From Flavivirga aquatica (lineage in GTDB: Bacteria > Bacteroidota > Bacteroidia > Flavobacteriales > Flavobacteriaceae), in the NCBI RefSeq assembly GCF_001747085.1, contig NZ_MDJD01000054.1, positions 1,177,004 through 1,241,003 on the forward strand: 64,000 nucleotides of DNA, given 5' to 3'. The position numbers were made by a program, and so were the translations under genes. The notes beneath the pieces are model-generated. The model was not told the DNA's origin. It worked only from the letters and a program-made list of their open reading frames with translations, and did not search any database. Below, piece after piece: positions 30,106-39,509 of this stretch. Numbering within the stretch: the first letter of the stretch is position 1; the number at the start of each line of letters is the position of its first letter.

Positions 30106-30145
30106 TAAAACCTTATTATATATAGCATTTTAACGACTTTTAAGT

Positions 30146-30472
30146 ATGACTTTAGGAGAACATATCACACAATTGCGTAAACAGAAAAAACTGTCCCAAA
30201 ACGATTTGGGTAAAAAAGTTGGAACTTCTGGAGATATTATTGGACGTTACGAACGTGATGAAGTAAAACCATCGATTGAAGTAGCTTCTAAGATTGCAGA
30301 TGTTTTAAATGTGTCTTTAGACTTTTTGGTTGGTAAGGTTGCTGTTGAAGTGGATAGCGAACTCTTAAAACGTATTATTGATATACAGCAAATGAATACT
30401 GAAGATAAAGATCATATTCTTTACACCCTTGATGCGCTTATTAAATCTGTAAAATTTAAGGCTATTGCTTAA
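30146..30472 (+). CDS. XRE-family regulator (E2)
   Basis: 108 residues. Cro/CI-type helix-turn-helix at about 7-60 (LGEHITQLRKQKKLSQNDLGKKVGTSGDIIGRYERDEVKPSIEVA, written in parts), then a helical tail IQQMNTEDKDHILYTLDALIK. It is transcribed away from the ATPase gene with palindromes between. Probable repressor of element recombination. Confidence 0.9.
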   Translation: MTLGEHITQLRKQKKLSQNDLGKKVGTSGDIIGRYERDEVKPSIEVASKIADVLNVSLDFLVGKVAVEVDSELLKRIIDIQQMNTEDKDHILYTLDALIKSVKFKAIA

Positions 30473-30474
30473 AA

Positions 30475-30502
30475 AAAGCCTTTACATTGCTGTAAAAGCT
30501 TT
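30475..30502 (+). terminator. terminator of the E2 XRE gene
   Basis: AAAGCCTTTACA, loop TTGC, TGTAAAAGCTTT, then T-rich. The same hairpin follows every XRE gene and XRE tail in the array (for example 39420, 47350, 53961, 61589, 62100). Confidence 0.8.
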
Positions 30503-30524
30503 CTGTTTTATTTTTTCTTACTCG

Positions 30525-30561
30525 TACCGCCACTAGTTTTTAAACTAGCGGTAGCGGGGGG
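30525..30561. repeat. right-end hairpin R2 of E2
   Basis: ACCGCCACTAGT, TTTTA, AACTAGCGGTAGC, then GGGGGG. The stem is nearly perfect. The sequence following the G-run is unrelated to the element outside (an XRE tail fragment). Confidence 0.75.
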
Positions 30562-30716
30562 ATTATTTGGTTGGTAAAACCGAACTATTAATTGATGAAG
30601 CTATTTCCAAAAGGGTTCTAACCATACAAAAGTTTCCTGAAGAAGACCGCAAACATATCTTATTCGCTATTGATGCCATGATTAGAGACACAAAAGCTCG
30701 TTTAGCTTATTCATAA
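30558..30716 (+). pseudogene. XRE regulator tail fragment 2
   Basis: Frame GDYLVGKTELLIDEAISKRV to AMIRDTKARLAYS-stop. It begins inside the G-run of R2 and is followed by the standard terminator hairpin (30719-30748) and a second right-end hairpin (R3). The DNA-binding half is missing. It belongs to a different XRE from the one in E2. Confidence 0.8.
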
Positions 30717-30804
30717 AAAAAAGCCCTTACATCTCTGTAAAAGCTTTTTAAAATTTTAGTTTTTGCCACTCTTTTTTACTCACTCTTGCCGCCACTAGCT
30801 ACAA

Positions 30805-32422
30805 CCTTAAATCCGTAAGTCTATCTACATTAGGTTTAAATTGGTTTTGTTTTCAAGGAAAAAGGAACAATTTTATTTAGATGCGGTATTATTATATTTT
30901 TATACCAAACCTACAATTAGGTTTTTTAACATAAGCTATAATGAAGACAATAAGTACCTACCCAAGTTTTATTGGTTTTTGTTTTTTAGTAAATAAATCC
31001 AGAGGTTTTTTGTATTACTTATGTTTTAAAATGAATATTGCCATATATTCTTAGCTTATATTGTCTGGATGTTTTAATCCATTTTGCAGGGACTGTAATG
31101 AACCTAAAAATAAATTTCTTTATTCTAAAATTTGCTTTTAAAAACTTATATTTTTCAGAAAAAAGCGTAATAATATGATGATATAAATTTCTACAAATGG
31201 CTGTAAATATCATAAAAACAGTATTTTGCTCTAGCTTAGAAAAAGGCAGGTTTTTCCATCCAAAATCATTTTTTAAAACGTCAAATTCTTTTTCAATTGT
31301 TCCTCTTTGATTATAAAAATATACCACATCATCACAACTCTTTTGATTGTCATTAGTAAGAATAGCAGAATAGAGATAAGCCTCATTTGTAAATAAGTTT
31401 ATTTGCTTATCGTTTCTTTCAATTTTAGAGACTATTAAGCGATGTGTTTTTAGTGGTTTTTTAGATTTTGACTCTCTATGAGTCTTAATAAAAGGTTTAT
31501 ACTGGATTTCTCCGCGATAGATTGTTTCAGTAGCTGTTTCTATTTTTTCCCAATGTTGTATATCATTAATTGCCCTAGCCACAGCAGCATTCATACGTGC
31601 TTTTATATAAAAATAATCTGATTTCTGTTCTACTAAACACAATACCTTATACAAATAAGAAGCACTATCTGCTCTAAATGCTTTAATTTTTATATCCTGT
31701 TCATCCAAGAGATAAAACATTCTACACAGAGTTTCCTCTTGTAAAGTCCTAGGGTTACTGTTGCCGTTTCTATTTTCTAGATAAACAACGTTGTTACCAA
31801 TAATCCCTACTCCTAGGCAGTATCCATATTCCTTTTTGTATGTGTTGGCACTATCTGCTTTGTTATTAAATATCAAAGTGTTATCATAATCAAGAGTTAA
31901 CTCTTTTGTTGATAAGGCATTTAAAATAGTTAATATCTTTAAATTAAGCCTATTGAGGTCTTGATTCATACTGAATTCATGTATACGCTTTCCTCGTGGG
32001 CTTTTCAATAAAACTTTGTTTTTTGATAGTTCTTTGAATCGATCTAGAATCCTATCTGGGCTAGGAACTTTTAGAAACCGGTTACTTTTTAAATGATGAT
32101 GAAAATTACCTGCTAAGTCTTCTATACAATCACCACCGCAGAAGTATATCGACCAAAAAGAAAACAATAAATCTTTCCATGAATATTTACATTGATTAGG
32201 TAATAATGGTAAATATTCTTTTAATAAATCACCTATCTTTTTGTTTTCAAACTCTTCTAAAACAAAATTTAGACCTCCGAAAGGACTTATGTGAGTAGAA
32301 TTTAGTATTTTCATCTTTAGTGTTTTGTGAAACACCAAGTTAGGTGAAAATACTAAAAACCGCAAACCTTTTATTTATGAGACTTTGCGGTTGTTTTTTA
32401 TAAGAAACTTACGGATTTAAGG
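30805..32422 (-). mobile_element. IS1380-family element
   Basis: About 1.6 kb between inverted ends CCTTAAATCCGTAAGT (30805) and ACTTACGGATTTAAGG (to 32422), a 16-base perfect match. It carries a single transposase gene on the minus strand. The insertion lies in the loop of the right-end hairpin R3. Confidence 0.85.
31019..32314 (-). CDS. IS1380-family transposase
   Basis: 431 residues from MKILNSTHISPFGGLNF; the longer frame to 32365 crosses toward the IS end and is less likely. The IS1380 pattern is visible: TLDYDNTLIFNNKADS (first Asp), FRADSASYLYKVL (second Asp), YNQRGTIEKEFDVLKNDFG (Glu, with the YNQRG-type signature). No stop or shift, so probably active. Confidence 0.9.
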   Translation of the reverse strand: MKILNSTHISPFGGLNFVLEEFENKKIGDLLKEYLPLLPNQCKYSWKDLLFSFWSIYFCGGDCIEDLAGNFHHHLKSNRFLKVPSPDRILDRFKELSKNKVLLKSPRGKRIHEFSMNQDLNRLNLKILTILNALSTKELTLDYDNTLIFNNKADSANTYKKEYGYCLGVGIIGNNVVYLENRNGNSNPRTLQEETLCRMFYLLDEQDIKIKAFRADSASYLYKVLCLVEQKSDYFYIKARMNAAVARAINDIQHWEKIETATETIYRGEIQYKPFIKTHRESKSKKPLKTHRLIVSKIERNDKQINLFTNEAYLYSAILTNDNQKSCDDVVYFYNQRGTIEKEFDVLKNDFGWKNLPFSKLEQNTVFMIFTAICRNLYHHIITLFSEKYKFLKANFRIKKFIFRFITVPAKWIKTSRQYKLRIYGNIHFKT

Positions 32423-32452
32423 TTTTAAACTAGCGGTAGCGGGGTCTCGAAA

Positions 32453-32863
32453 TCAGGTTTTTAAGTTTATAATTAAGTCTTTTAAATTAATTTCTATTGG
32501 AGTCATTCCCCAATCGTTATTATTTTCTAGACTAGCATTTAAGTTTAGTTTGATATTATGTTCATTTTTTTCTGAAAAAACCATATTTAATTGTTTAACA
32601 AAATATCTATGTTTGCCTAAACTCAAAAAATTCTGATAAGGGTATTCGATATTAAAATTATAAGAAGTATTACACATTTCTTCAATAGAATGTATCTCAT
32701 CAAGAATTTTTCTAAATTCAAACCTAAAATCATAACCATTAGAATTACCTATTATAACTAAATTCCATTCAAATTTTCCAGAAAGTGACTCATACCTTTT
32801 ATTCAATGTAGTATTTTCTATTAAGGAATTTTTGTCATTTACTATTATCACTTTGTTTTCCAT
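32453..32863 (-). CDS. immunity protein candidate of tip 2
   Basis: 136 residues, no family that I recognise. It overlaps the end of the Rhs tip gene by 16 bases and is small and acidic, as expected for an immunity partner of a polymorphic toxin. Its stop codon is 9 bases from the CCCC of the right-end hairpin, so the cassette ends immediately after it. Confidence 0.7.
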   Translation of the reverse strand: MENKVIIVNDKNSLIENTTLNKRYESLSGKFEWNLVIIGNSNGYDFRFEFRKILDEIHSIEEMCNTSYNFNIEYPYQNFLSLGKHRYFVKQLNMVFSEKNEHNIKLNLNASLENNNDWGMTPIEINLKDLIINLKT

Positions 32864-33924
32864 ATCGTTTTTATAACATCATCACTTAAAACACCTGCTT
32901 CTTCTAGCAATTTAATGGTAGCTTCAAACTGTTTTGGGTTAGGTAAATAATGCCCACTTCCGTTTGTGATTTTTATGATTTTTCCATTTTTAATAACCAT
33001 TCCCCCTGCATGTTGAACATGACTTGCAGCTCCAGACATATGTGAATGTCCTTTACCAATAAAAAGTTTTCCTGCATGGTCAACAACGAAATCTACCCAT
33101 TCTCCTTTAGTGTCTACTAGTCTAGCCACTCCATCATCCCCTTTCGAAAGGATATGCTTTGCAAAAAAACCAGCAGCTTTTTTAATAAAGTTGTCCCCAG
33201 CTTGAGGTAAAGTCGACTTAAGAGTAATTACTCCAATATCATCAGATATACTAGCAGCTGCACTTGAAATTGAAATAGACTTACTTGTAATCGATGGTAC
33301 AGGAACACCACCTACAAGCCAAGCTCCTGCGAATGTATTTACAAATGCTCCTGCAAAATGTAATATCTCACCATTGAATTCATTTATATGAAGGTTGGTT
33401 AAATTAATTACATCTTCTGCGGTTCCATGCTTAAGAGCTATTTTAAACATTTCTTCATAATATTCTCCCTCTTTTGTGCCTTTTTGTTCAAAATAATATT
33501 GCCTTTTTGAAAAATCTAAAAGTTGAGAAATTATTGCTGAATTATCCGAGATAGCCTGAACCCATGGATTTTGATACAATTCTTTAGAAGGTGCATTATT
33601 TAGAACTTTTGCAGAACCATAATGTTTGTGTAATTGCCAATAAACGATAGCTGCATATTCTTGATGAGCTTCAATCTCGGTAGCCTCAAGCCCTTCTAGT
33701 TCGACACGGTCAATCACCCTGTTTTCAGAAAAAGCATAAGGGCTATTCCAAGGATATTTCCTTTCCAACGGGTCAATCGCAAAGAATCGTCCAATCCTTG
33801 GGTCATGCATTCTGTATTTGTAATTCAAGTTATTCCCTTCTCCTTTAACTTCATCATCCTTCTCTTGTCCTTGGAAGCCGTATCTATATGAGTCCGAGCT
33901 ACCATGCCTATTGGGTAGCAGCAT
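32848..33924 (-). CDS. orphan Rhs C-terminal tip 2 (SGHY-motif toxin)
   Basis: 358 residues from the Met of PFGM; upstream a TAG codon (33937-33939) stands in frame, so no longer protein is possible here. The core [17 protein letters not shown] ... [15 protein letters not shown] occupies about 11-55; the toxin domain is C-terminal: [18 protein letters not shown] and [15 protein letters not shown]. The paired pattern GHS...G...AGG...SGHYxP recurs at the ends of polymorphic toxins, but I cannot name its activity. Without the rhs N-terminus the tip has no secretion or shell domain of its own. Confidence 0.8.
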   Translation of the reverse strand: MLLPNRHGSSDSYRYGFQGQEKDDEVKGEGNNLNYKYRMHDPRIGRFFAIDPLERKYPWNSPYAFSENRVIDRVELEGLEATEIEAHQEYAAIVYWQLHKHYGSAKVLNNAPSKELYQNPWVQAISDNSAIISQLLDFSKRQYYFEQKGTKEGEYYEEMFKIALKHGTAEDVINLTNLHINEFNGEILHFAGAFVNTFAGAWLVGGVPVPSITSKSISISSAAASISDDIGVITLKSTLPQAGDNFIKKAAGFFAKHILSKGDDGVARLVDTKGEWVDFVVDHAGKLFIGKGHSHMSGAASHVQHAGGMVIKNGKIIKITNGSGHYLPNPKQFEATIKLLEEAGVLSDDVIKTIWKTK

Positions 33925-33934
33925 ACCAAAGGGG

Positions 33935-34895
33935 AACTAATCTATTGCATTTTTTAAAGGCATGCTTTCGTTTTTCTTAGAGCCTGCTTCAAAAATTTAT
34001 TTAAAAGAACGTATGCTTTTTCAAGCCTTGTAAATATAGTATTTTCTTATAAATCCCACGGCACGCCAACCCAAATATTTTGTACCAAAACAGCCCTTGT
34101 TTTGGCATGCCTTCCCTTGCCACGATATGTTACATAATTGGCATTATAAGTCCGCTCCGCACAGTTTTTAACCCTTATTATTTTTTGCTGTTTAAAAACT
34201 GTCGTTATAATGTAAATTATGTAAAATACTTCCTTTCGCCTGACTTCCGACGCTCGGTTTTGAACTTCAATTGATGTTTTTGGATTTGATTTTAAAAGTT
34301 TATGAATACTAACGCCTTTCAGTTGTTCCATTCCAATAAATGAACAATCCCAACCGCATAAAACCACTTCGTAGATTGTTCATTTATCGGAACGTTTTCA
34401 GAAGCATCAAACGTTTTAAAAAGATGAAGATTTACAAGCCTATAATTTCGGGTTAAGAAACGACCTTAATCAATCTTCATCTTTTTAAAATGAGATAAAC
34501 GATAGTGCGTCAGCTTTTGTGTTCTGAAGTTTCTGATTTGTTCGGATGTTTCTTTTGTGTTCTGAAGTGAGCGTGGGCAAAGCTGGACATTTTACATAAT
34601 AGCAGTTATAGCTATCGCCCGTAACAATAAAAAATCGCCGAAGGCAACCAAAAAGGAAAGTACTATAACTTCTATTATGTAACTTGGCTTGGGGTAATTT
34701 TTGGCTTTTTAGCGGTGGATACAGCTCTTTGCTTTTTTGTCGATAACCGACTTTTAAATAATAAATTCTATTGCAAAAAAGCAATGTGCTGTAATAGTTC
34801 GGATAGACAAAAATTACATTTAGCGGTGGCGCGCGGAACAAAACAAAAGACAGAGGGTTTTTGCTTTTCGCAAAAAACTGGGTTTTGTTTTGTGG
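33935..34895. repeat. E3 left end: structured non-coding region
   Basis: Same features as the E2 left end shifted by 8943 bases: mini-hairpin 34015-34026, TATATTTAC box 34030-34038, H1 34130-34224, perfect 19-base stem 34414-34490, H2 34592-34682. The outermost 50 bases differ from E2 at a few places (for example TGGC/TTGC and GCGTAC/GCATGC). Confidence 0.8.
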
Positions 34896-34902
34896 GGATT
34901 AT

Positions 34903-35196
34903 TTAATGTTCTAAAGGTTCTCTTTTTGTGTGTCGAACTCGTAATATTCTAATTTCAGATTTTGTTATTTGATAAGCGATTCGATAACTATAAACTTCAA
35001 AAGCTCTAATTGTGCCATCGTTATTTTTACGATATTTATCAAGTGGATAAATCTCTGGATTATGTTTTAGATTTTCTGCTTTATCGAAGATTTCTTCACG
35101 TACTTTTTTAGCAGATTGTAATGATTCTTTTTTGATGTAGTTGTAAGCTTTATTTAGTTGTTTTAAAGCTATTTTTCGCCAAACAACTTCTACCAT
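34903..35196 (-). CDS. ParE/RelE-superfamily toxin (E3)
   Basis: 97 residues, identical to the E2 toxin at 25960-26253, overlapping its antitoxin by 7 bases. Having two copies in tandem elements means either antitoxin can cover loss of the other element. Confidence 0.85.
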   Translation of the reverse strand: MVEVVWRKIALKQLNKAYNYIKKESLQSAKKVREEIFDKAENLKHNPEIYPLDKYRKNNDGTIRAFEVYSYRIAYQITKSEIRILRVRHTKREPLEH

Positions 35197-35411
35197 TGAC
35201 TTGCTATTTTCCGAGCTTCGTCTTGCGTGTAAAAATTTCCATTTTCAACATCCTCAATAGCTTCGTCAATTTCTTTATTATATTGCTCTAAACTAATTCT
35301 TTTAGGCTCTTTGGCTTCTTTATTTATAATAGTTTCTAACTTTTCAAAAAGCGTTTCATTTACATTAAATAGCTTTTGTATAAACTCGTATTTTCTTGCT
35401 TCTAAATCCAT
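35190..35411 (-). CDS. antitoxin of the ParE-type pair (E3)
   Basis: 73 residues from MDLEARKYEF, identical to the E2 antitoxin; the same upstream TATCTTTAC promoter box is present. Confidence 0.82.
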   Translation of the reverse strand: MDLEARKYEFIQKLFNVNETLFEKLETIINKEAKEPKRISLEQYNKEIDEAIEDVENGNFYTQDEARKIASQW

Positions 35412-35466
35412 GATATTTTTCTTTTTACTAATGTAAAGATACAATTTCTGTTCCATATTTCTTAAT

Positions 35467-36348
35467 TTATCCTATTGGGTGGTATTTATTAATGTCTTCT
35501 TGTAAATCGTCTAAATCATTGATTAAATAGGCTTCTGTTGAACTTACATAGCGATGTCCAGCCATATATTGTACTTCTCGGAGATTGTAATGTTTTAACC
35601 ATTGTGTAATAACACTTGTTCGTATTTGATGCACGCTTTCAATGTTTCTGTTCAGCTTTTTTAACTTTGGTAAGAACTTACTAATGATGTTATTGAACTT
35701 TGTACTTACTCCAAAACTGGTAAATAATAAATCGGTGTCCTTTCCTGTTTCTTTTAAAATGGCTTTCCTCGTTTGTAACGTATATTCCATAAAATCTAAG
35801 ATTTGATGTGATTCCAGTTTTAAGGTTCTTTCGTTACTGTTTCGTGTGCCTTTTATAAATATATTTCCTTCTCTAAGCTTTAAATCCTGTATTGTTAATT
35901 GTGCTAAATCGGTACTGCTTAAACCTTGATAGACCAATAAACTTAAGATAATTTCATTGCGTTTTTTGGCCAGTTTTTCTGATTCAATACTTTTAAAATC
36001 ATTATATAGTTTCTCTAAATCTTGTTTGTTTAAAACATTGTAAAGTTTTCGCCTTTTAATGCCTTTAATATTCACGTTTGATGTTGGATTATCATTCCTA
36101 AACTCTCTTTCTATAAGCCACTTAAAATAGTGTTTTAAGCTGTTCATGGTTTGTTGTATGGAACGCTGTTGCAAACCTCGATTTTTTAGACTTTGAACAT
36201 AGCTAATGATTTCATTATAACTGCTTTGTTCAACTTCTATTTGGTTATTTTCTGCCCAAACAATGTATTGCAATAAACCTTTATTATAACTTTTCGTAGT
36301 TTCAGTACTGTAGCCTTTTGAGAGTAGATAGTTTTTAAATGTTCCCAT
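35467..36348 (-). CDS. tyrosine recombinase int2 (E3)
   Basis: 293 residues, identical to int2 of E2. HQIRTSV and AGHRYVSSTEAY are intact; the first catalytic Arg is missing (GLSSTDL). Confidence 0.88.
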   Translation of the reverse strand: MGTFKNYLLSKGYSTETTKSYNKGLLQYIVWAENNQIEVEQSSYNEIISYVQSLKNRGLQQRSIQQTMNSLKHYFKWLIEREFRNDNPTSNVNIKGIKRRKLYNVLNKQDLEKLYNDFKSIESEKLAKKRNEIILSLLVYQGLSSTDLAQLTIQDLKLREGNIFIKGTRNSNERTLKLESHQILDFMEYTLQTRKAILKETGKDTDLLFTSFGVSTKFNNIISKFLPKLKKLNRNIESVHQIRTSVITQWLKHYNLREVQYMAGHRYVSSTEAYLINDLDDLQEDINKYHPIG

Positions 36349-37276
36349 TTTGTTCTGCTAATAAATGTGTGTAAATCTGTGTCGATTCTAAAGAACTGTG
36401 TCCTAAAAACCTGCTTATCTTTTCTAATGACATGCCATTTTGAAGTAGATGTGTTGCGATGCTATGACGTAATACATGCAGTCTTAAATTCTTTTGTTGT
36501 AATGCTATATCGTTGGTTCGTTGTTGCAACAGCTTTAAACGGATTGCCATACTTTGGGTTTGCATACGCACACCTTTTTGACTTATAAAAAGGGCATCTT
36601 CTTTTTTGTCGTGAACGATTATTGGTCTCCAATCGTAAACATATTGTTCTAAGTATTTTAAGTTAGTTTTATTGAGTGGAACAAAACGTTCTTTATAGCC
36701 TTTTCCTTGTTTTACGTGCAATATTGATTTATCCCAATAAATATCTGACAGGTTTAAATGATAGCCTTCGTTTCTTCGTAAACCACAACCATAGAAAATG
36801 GTTAATATCGCTCTGTCTCTAGCGCAGAATGGTTCCCATTTGGTGTTTTCGTGATAACCGTAGGTTGATTTGTAAAGTAGCTGTATGTCTTCTATAGTTA
36901 GGATTTCTATTTGTGTAGTACTGTTGTTTTCCCAATCTATGGTTAGTATGGGTAAAATCATTCTTCCACTTTGGCGCAGGTATTCCGTAAACTTATAAAG
37001 CGCCTGTAAATGTTTGTTTAAATAGGCGTTGCTTAAGCCACCGCCTTGACGTTCATTTCCTCTTATTTTTAGGTTATTGTAATAGGATTTAATGATTTGA
37101 TTGTCGAGTTGTTTGATATCATTGATGTTGTGTTGCTCCAGGTAATAAAACAGTTCTCTAATGTGATTGGGAAGATTGTAAACCGTGGTTTCTGCATAGC
37201 CCAAAGTGTCGAGCCATTCTCTAAAACTCTTTTCAATGTATTGGAAGCTTTCGTTTTTAAGTGTTAGTTTCTTCAT
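36335..37276 (-). CDS. tyrosine recombinase int1 (E3)
   Basis: 313 residues, identical to int1 of E2, with the full set CGLRRNE, HVLRHSIATHL, LGHSSLESTQIYTHL. It overlaps int2 by 14 bases. Confidence 0.92.
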   Translation of the reverse strand: MKKLTLKNESFQYIEKSFREWLDTLGYAETTVYNLPNHIRELFYYLEQHNINDIKQLDNQIIKSYYNNLKIRGNERQGGGLSNAYLNKHLQALYKFTEYLRQSGRMILPILTIDWENNSTTQIEILTIEDIQLLYKSTYGYHENTKWEPFCARDRAILTIFYGCGLRRNEGYHLNLSDIYWDKSILHVKQGKGYKERFVPLNKTNLKYLEQYVYDWRPIIVHDKKEDALFISQKGVRMQTQSMAIRLKLLQQRTNDIALQQKNLRLHVLRHSIATHLLQNGMSLEKISRFLGHSSLESTQIYTHLLAEQNGNI

Positions 37277-37348
37277 GATTTGCGTGTCGAGGCTCTCGAC
37301 TTTTTATAGTCCACTTATACTTTTTTGTGGAACTGCGGAACGGTTGGT

Positions 37349-38938
37349 TTAACTTGCTGTTTTTGTTTTGGTTAACCGTTCCATTTTAGTTTTGGAACGC
37401 TTTGGAACGGTGGAACGCTCAATATCCTTTAAACAATCTTCTAAAACGGTTTGTATTTGGGCTTCCAATTCTTTGTATTCCTTTTCATTAGTTAGTTCAA
37501 AACGATTAGTTTGCTTTCCTTTTTGTACAATTGTCTTAATCAAACAACTATCGTTTAATTGTTTATGGTAACGCCATTGTGTGGTTTTGGGAAGTCGTAA
37601 TTGTCTGCGGATTTCCAAAGCGGTAAACTGTTTTTTCTTTTGGGCTTTTAAATAAGTTTTAAGGCTTTCCAAATAGTTTCGGCAACTTCCTGTAAGTTCA
37701 TCACTTTTACGTAGTAACACTTCCTTTAAAAGCATATTTGCATTAGATATATCTTCCAAAGTGGTTTCAATATATTCTTCGCCTGTTTCTTTATCAAACT
37801 GTCTTTCTCGTTGAAATTGATAGTAAAATGTAATGGCTTCTATAAACTGTAAATAATGGTTATTGGTTCTTCGTGGTTTAAATACGGATTGTGGAAGATT
37901 GAGTTTATTGGCAAAAGGATTTCTAACGGTTATCGGTTTTAAAATACGTTGTGTATTTTGTAAAAATTCTTGGAGTTCTTTTTGCTCGTAAAAATTGATT
38001 TCGCCACTTGATATTTGGCGTTGATACTGCATTATTTTTTCGTCTTGTTCTTGGCTTTCATCCAAGTAGAGCAGGAAGCTACGGTTTGCGTTATCTTCAT
38101 AAATATGCTCCTTTGTGGTACAACCTGCAACGCATACAGGACCTTCCACCACTAAATATTTGGTTTTGGTTTCGCCTTTATTGTTCTTGCTTGCTATCGT
38201 TTTTACTATTCTTTTTTTAGTTTGTAGTTCTCGAAGTGGGTAAAGTGCATTTTCTGCTCCATCCAAATCCTCGATTAAAATAACTTTGTGTTTCAGTTCT
38301 TGTTTACCGAAGTAATAAAAAGCGTTTTCACTCAATGTGGTTATGCTTACTCGTTCTTCTTCTGGAATGAGCTCGCCTACTTTTTCTTGTAAATGGGTTT
38401 TTCCTGTTCCGCTACTTCCTAAACTTACTATATGTAATAGTTGTTCTCGTTTTCTGCTTGTGAAGATGATATACATTAACAAACGGTTTATTTCTTCTCC
38501 TATTACACCGCTTTTTCCAATGAGTTCGTTGGTTTTGGTTAGTAAATCGTTTGATTTAAGGAAGCTTTCAGCTTCTTCGATTTCTCCTAAATTCAGTTTC
38601 CTGAACTTTGGCTTTAAGGTTTCTTCTTGCTCTTTTATTTTTTGCAATCTGTAATTCTCCAATATTTCCGTGAGTTCGCTTAAACTTGCCGATATAATAC
38701 TTGTGCCTATTTCCAAACGTTCTGCACATTTTCTTATGAACTTTTCCAGTTGGGTGTCGTTATATAAATCTAGGTTGTGTCTTACTGGTGGACGTACACT
38801 ATTGTTTAGTTCTATTTTTAAAGTGGTTCGCATTCTGTCTAAGCCTTCTAATCGAACACCTCCCAAAACGGTTAGTTTTAATAGGTCGTTTTCGTAAATG
38901 AGTTGTTCTGGATTGTCGGATTGAAGTTTATTTGCCAT
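37349..38938 (-). CDS. element ATPase with winged-helix tail (E3)
   Basis: 529 residues from MANKLQSD, identical to the E2 ATPase, with Walker A GSSGTGKTH, Walker B KVILIEDLDGAE and the C-terminal winged helix. The perfect match over more than 1.5 kb of a fast-evolving gene shows that E2 and E3 are recent copies or are kept alike by recombination. Confidence 0.8.
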   Translation of the reverse strand: MANKLQSDNPEQLIYENDLLKLTVLGGVRLEGLDRMRTTLKIELNNSVRPPVRHNLDLYNDTQLEKFIRKCAERLEIGTSIISASLSELTEILENYRLQKIKEQEETLKPKFRKLNLGEIEEAESFLKSNDLLTKTNELIGKSGVIGEEINRLLMYIIFTSRKREQLLHIVSLGSSGTGKTHLQEKVGELIPEEERVSITTLSENAFYYFGKQELKHKVILIEDLDGAENALYPLRELQTKKRIVKTIASKNNKGETKTKYLVVEGPVCVAGCTTKEHIYEDNANRSFLLYLDESQEQDEKIMQYQRQISSGEINFYEQKELQEFLQNTQRILKPITVRNPFANKLNLPQSVFKPRRTNNHYLQFIEAITFYYQFQRERQFDKETGEEYIETTLEDISNANMLLKEVLLRKSDELTGSCRNYLESLKTYLKAQKKKQFTALEIRRQLRLPKTTQWRYHKQLNDSCLIKTIVQKGKQTNRFELTNEKEYKELEAQIQTVLEDCLKDIERSTVPKRSKTKMERLTKTKTAS

Positions 38939-38942
38939 TTTG

Positions 38943-39048
38943 TTGATAAATTTATTTTCTGACCTATTTATCACAAAACTAAAACATTTATCAGATTTAA
39001 ACAAGATTTATATACCTTTGTTATGATATTTATATCATCTATATTTGT
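38943..39048 (+). promoter_or_regulatory. E3 divergent promoter and operators
   Basis: Same as in E2: TTTG-19-TATATTTG for the XRE gene with the dyad ATGATAT-TT-ATATCAT (39023-39038) between, and TGATAAAT/ATTTATCA repeats toward the ATPase. Confidence 0.7.
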
Positions 39049-39088
39049 TAAAACCTTATTATATATAGCATTTTAACGACTTTTAAGT

Positions 39089-39415
39089 ATGACTTTAGGA
39101 GAACATATCACACAATTGCGTAAACAGAAAAAACTGTCCCAAAACGATTTGGGTAAAAAAGTTGGAACTTCTGGAGATATTATTGGACGTTACGAACGTG
39201 ATGAAGTAAAACCATCGATTGAAGTAGCTTCTAAGATTGCAGATGTTTTAAATGTGTCTTTAGACTTTTTGGTTGGTAAGGTTGCTGTTGAAGTGGATAG
39301 CGAACTCTTAAAACGTATTATTGATATACAGCAAATGAATACTGAAGATAAAGATCATATTCTTTACACCCTTGATGCGCTTATTAAATCTGTGAAGCTT
39401 AAGGCTATTGCTTAA
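39089..39415 (+). CDS. XRE-family regulator (E3)
   Basis: 108 residues; differs from the E2 regulator only in one residue near the end (SVKLKAIA against SVKFKAIA). Since the operators are identical, each regulator should repress both elements. Confidence 0.9.
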   Translation: MTLGEHITQLRKQKKLSQNDLGKKVGTSGDIIGRYERDEVKPSIEVASKIADVLNVSLDFLVGKVAVEVDSELLKRIIDIQQMNTEDKDHILYTLDALIKSVKLKAIA

Positions 39416-39469
39416 AAAAAGCCTCTACATTTCTGTAAAAGCTTTTGTTTTTATATTCTGTTTACTTAC

Positions 39470-39509
39470 TCGATACGGCACTAGTTACAAACTAGCGCTA
39501 GCGGGGGGG
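39470..39509. repeat. right-end hairpin R4 of E3
   Basis: ACGGCACTAGT, TACA, AACTAGCGCTAGC, then seven G. The G-run enters the reading frame of the lipoprotein gene on its right. Confidence 0.75.

Larger units (their letters stand above)
24987..30561. mobile_element. element E2, complete
   Basis: Runs from GGGGGGAACTAATC to the right-end hairpin R2 ending in GGGGGG. Contents: structured left end, parE-type toxin pair, int2, int1, ATPase (minus) and XRE regulator (plus). From about 25045 to 30449 the sequence appears the same as 33988-39392 in E3 (offset 8943), with identical proteins. No gene is broken, so this is the best candidate for an active element together with E3. Confidence 0.8.
30786..32444. 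repeat. right-end hairpin R3, split by IS1380
   Basis: Left half GCCGCCACTAGCTACAA (30788-30804), right half TTTTAAACTAGCGGTAGCGGGG (32423-32444). Without the IS they form the same hairpin as R2, so the IS sits in the loop. Confidence 0.75.
33931..39509. mobile_element. element E3, complete, near-identical to E2
   Basis: Starts at GGGGAACTAATC inside the PFGM codons of tip 2 and ends at hairpin R4 (GGGGGGG, 39503-39509). Proteins for the toxin pair, int2, int1 and ATPase are identical to those of E2; the first differences are in the 60 bases of the left tip and in the last codons of the XRE gene (39392 on). Confidence 0.85.
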
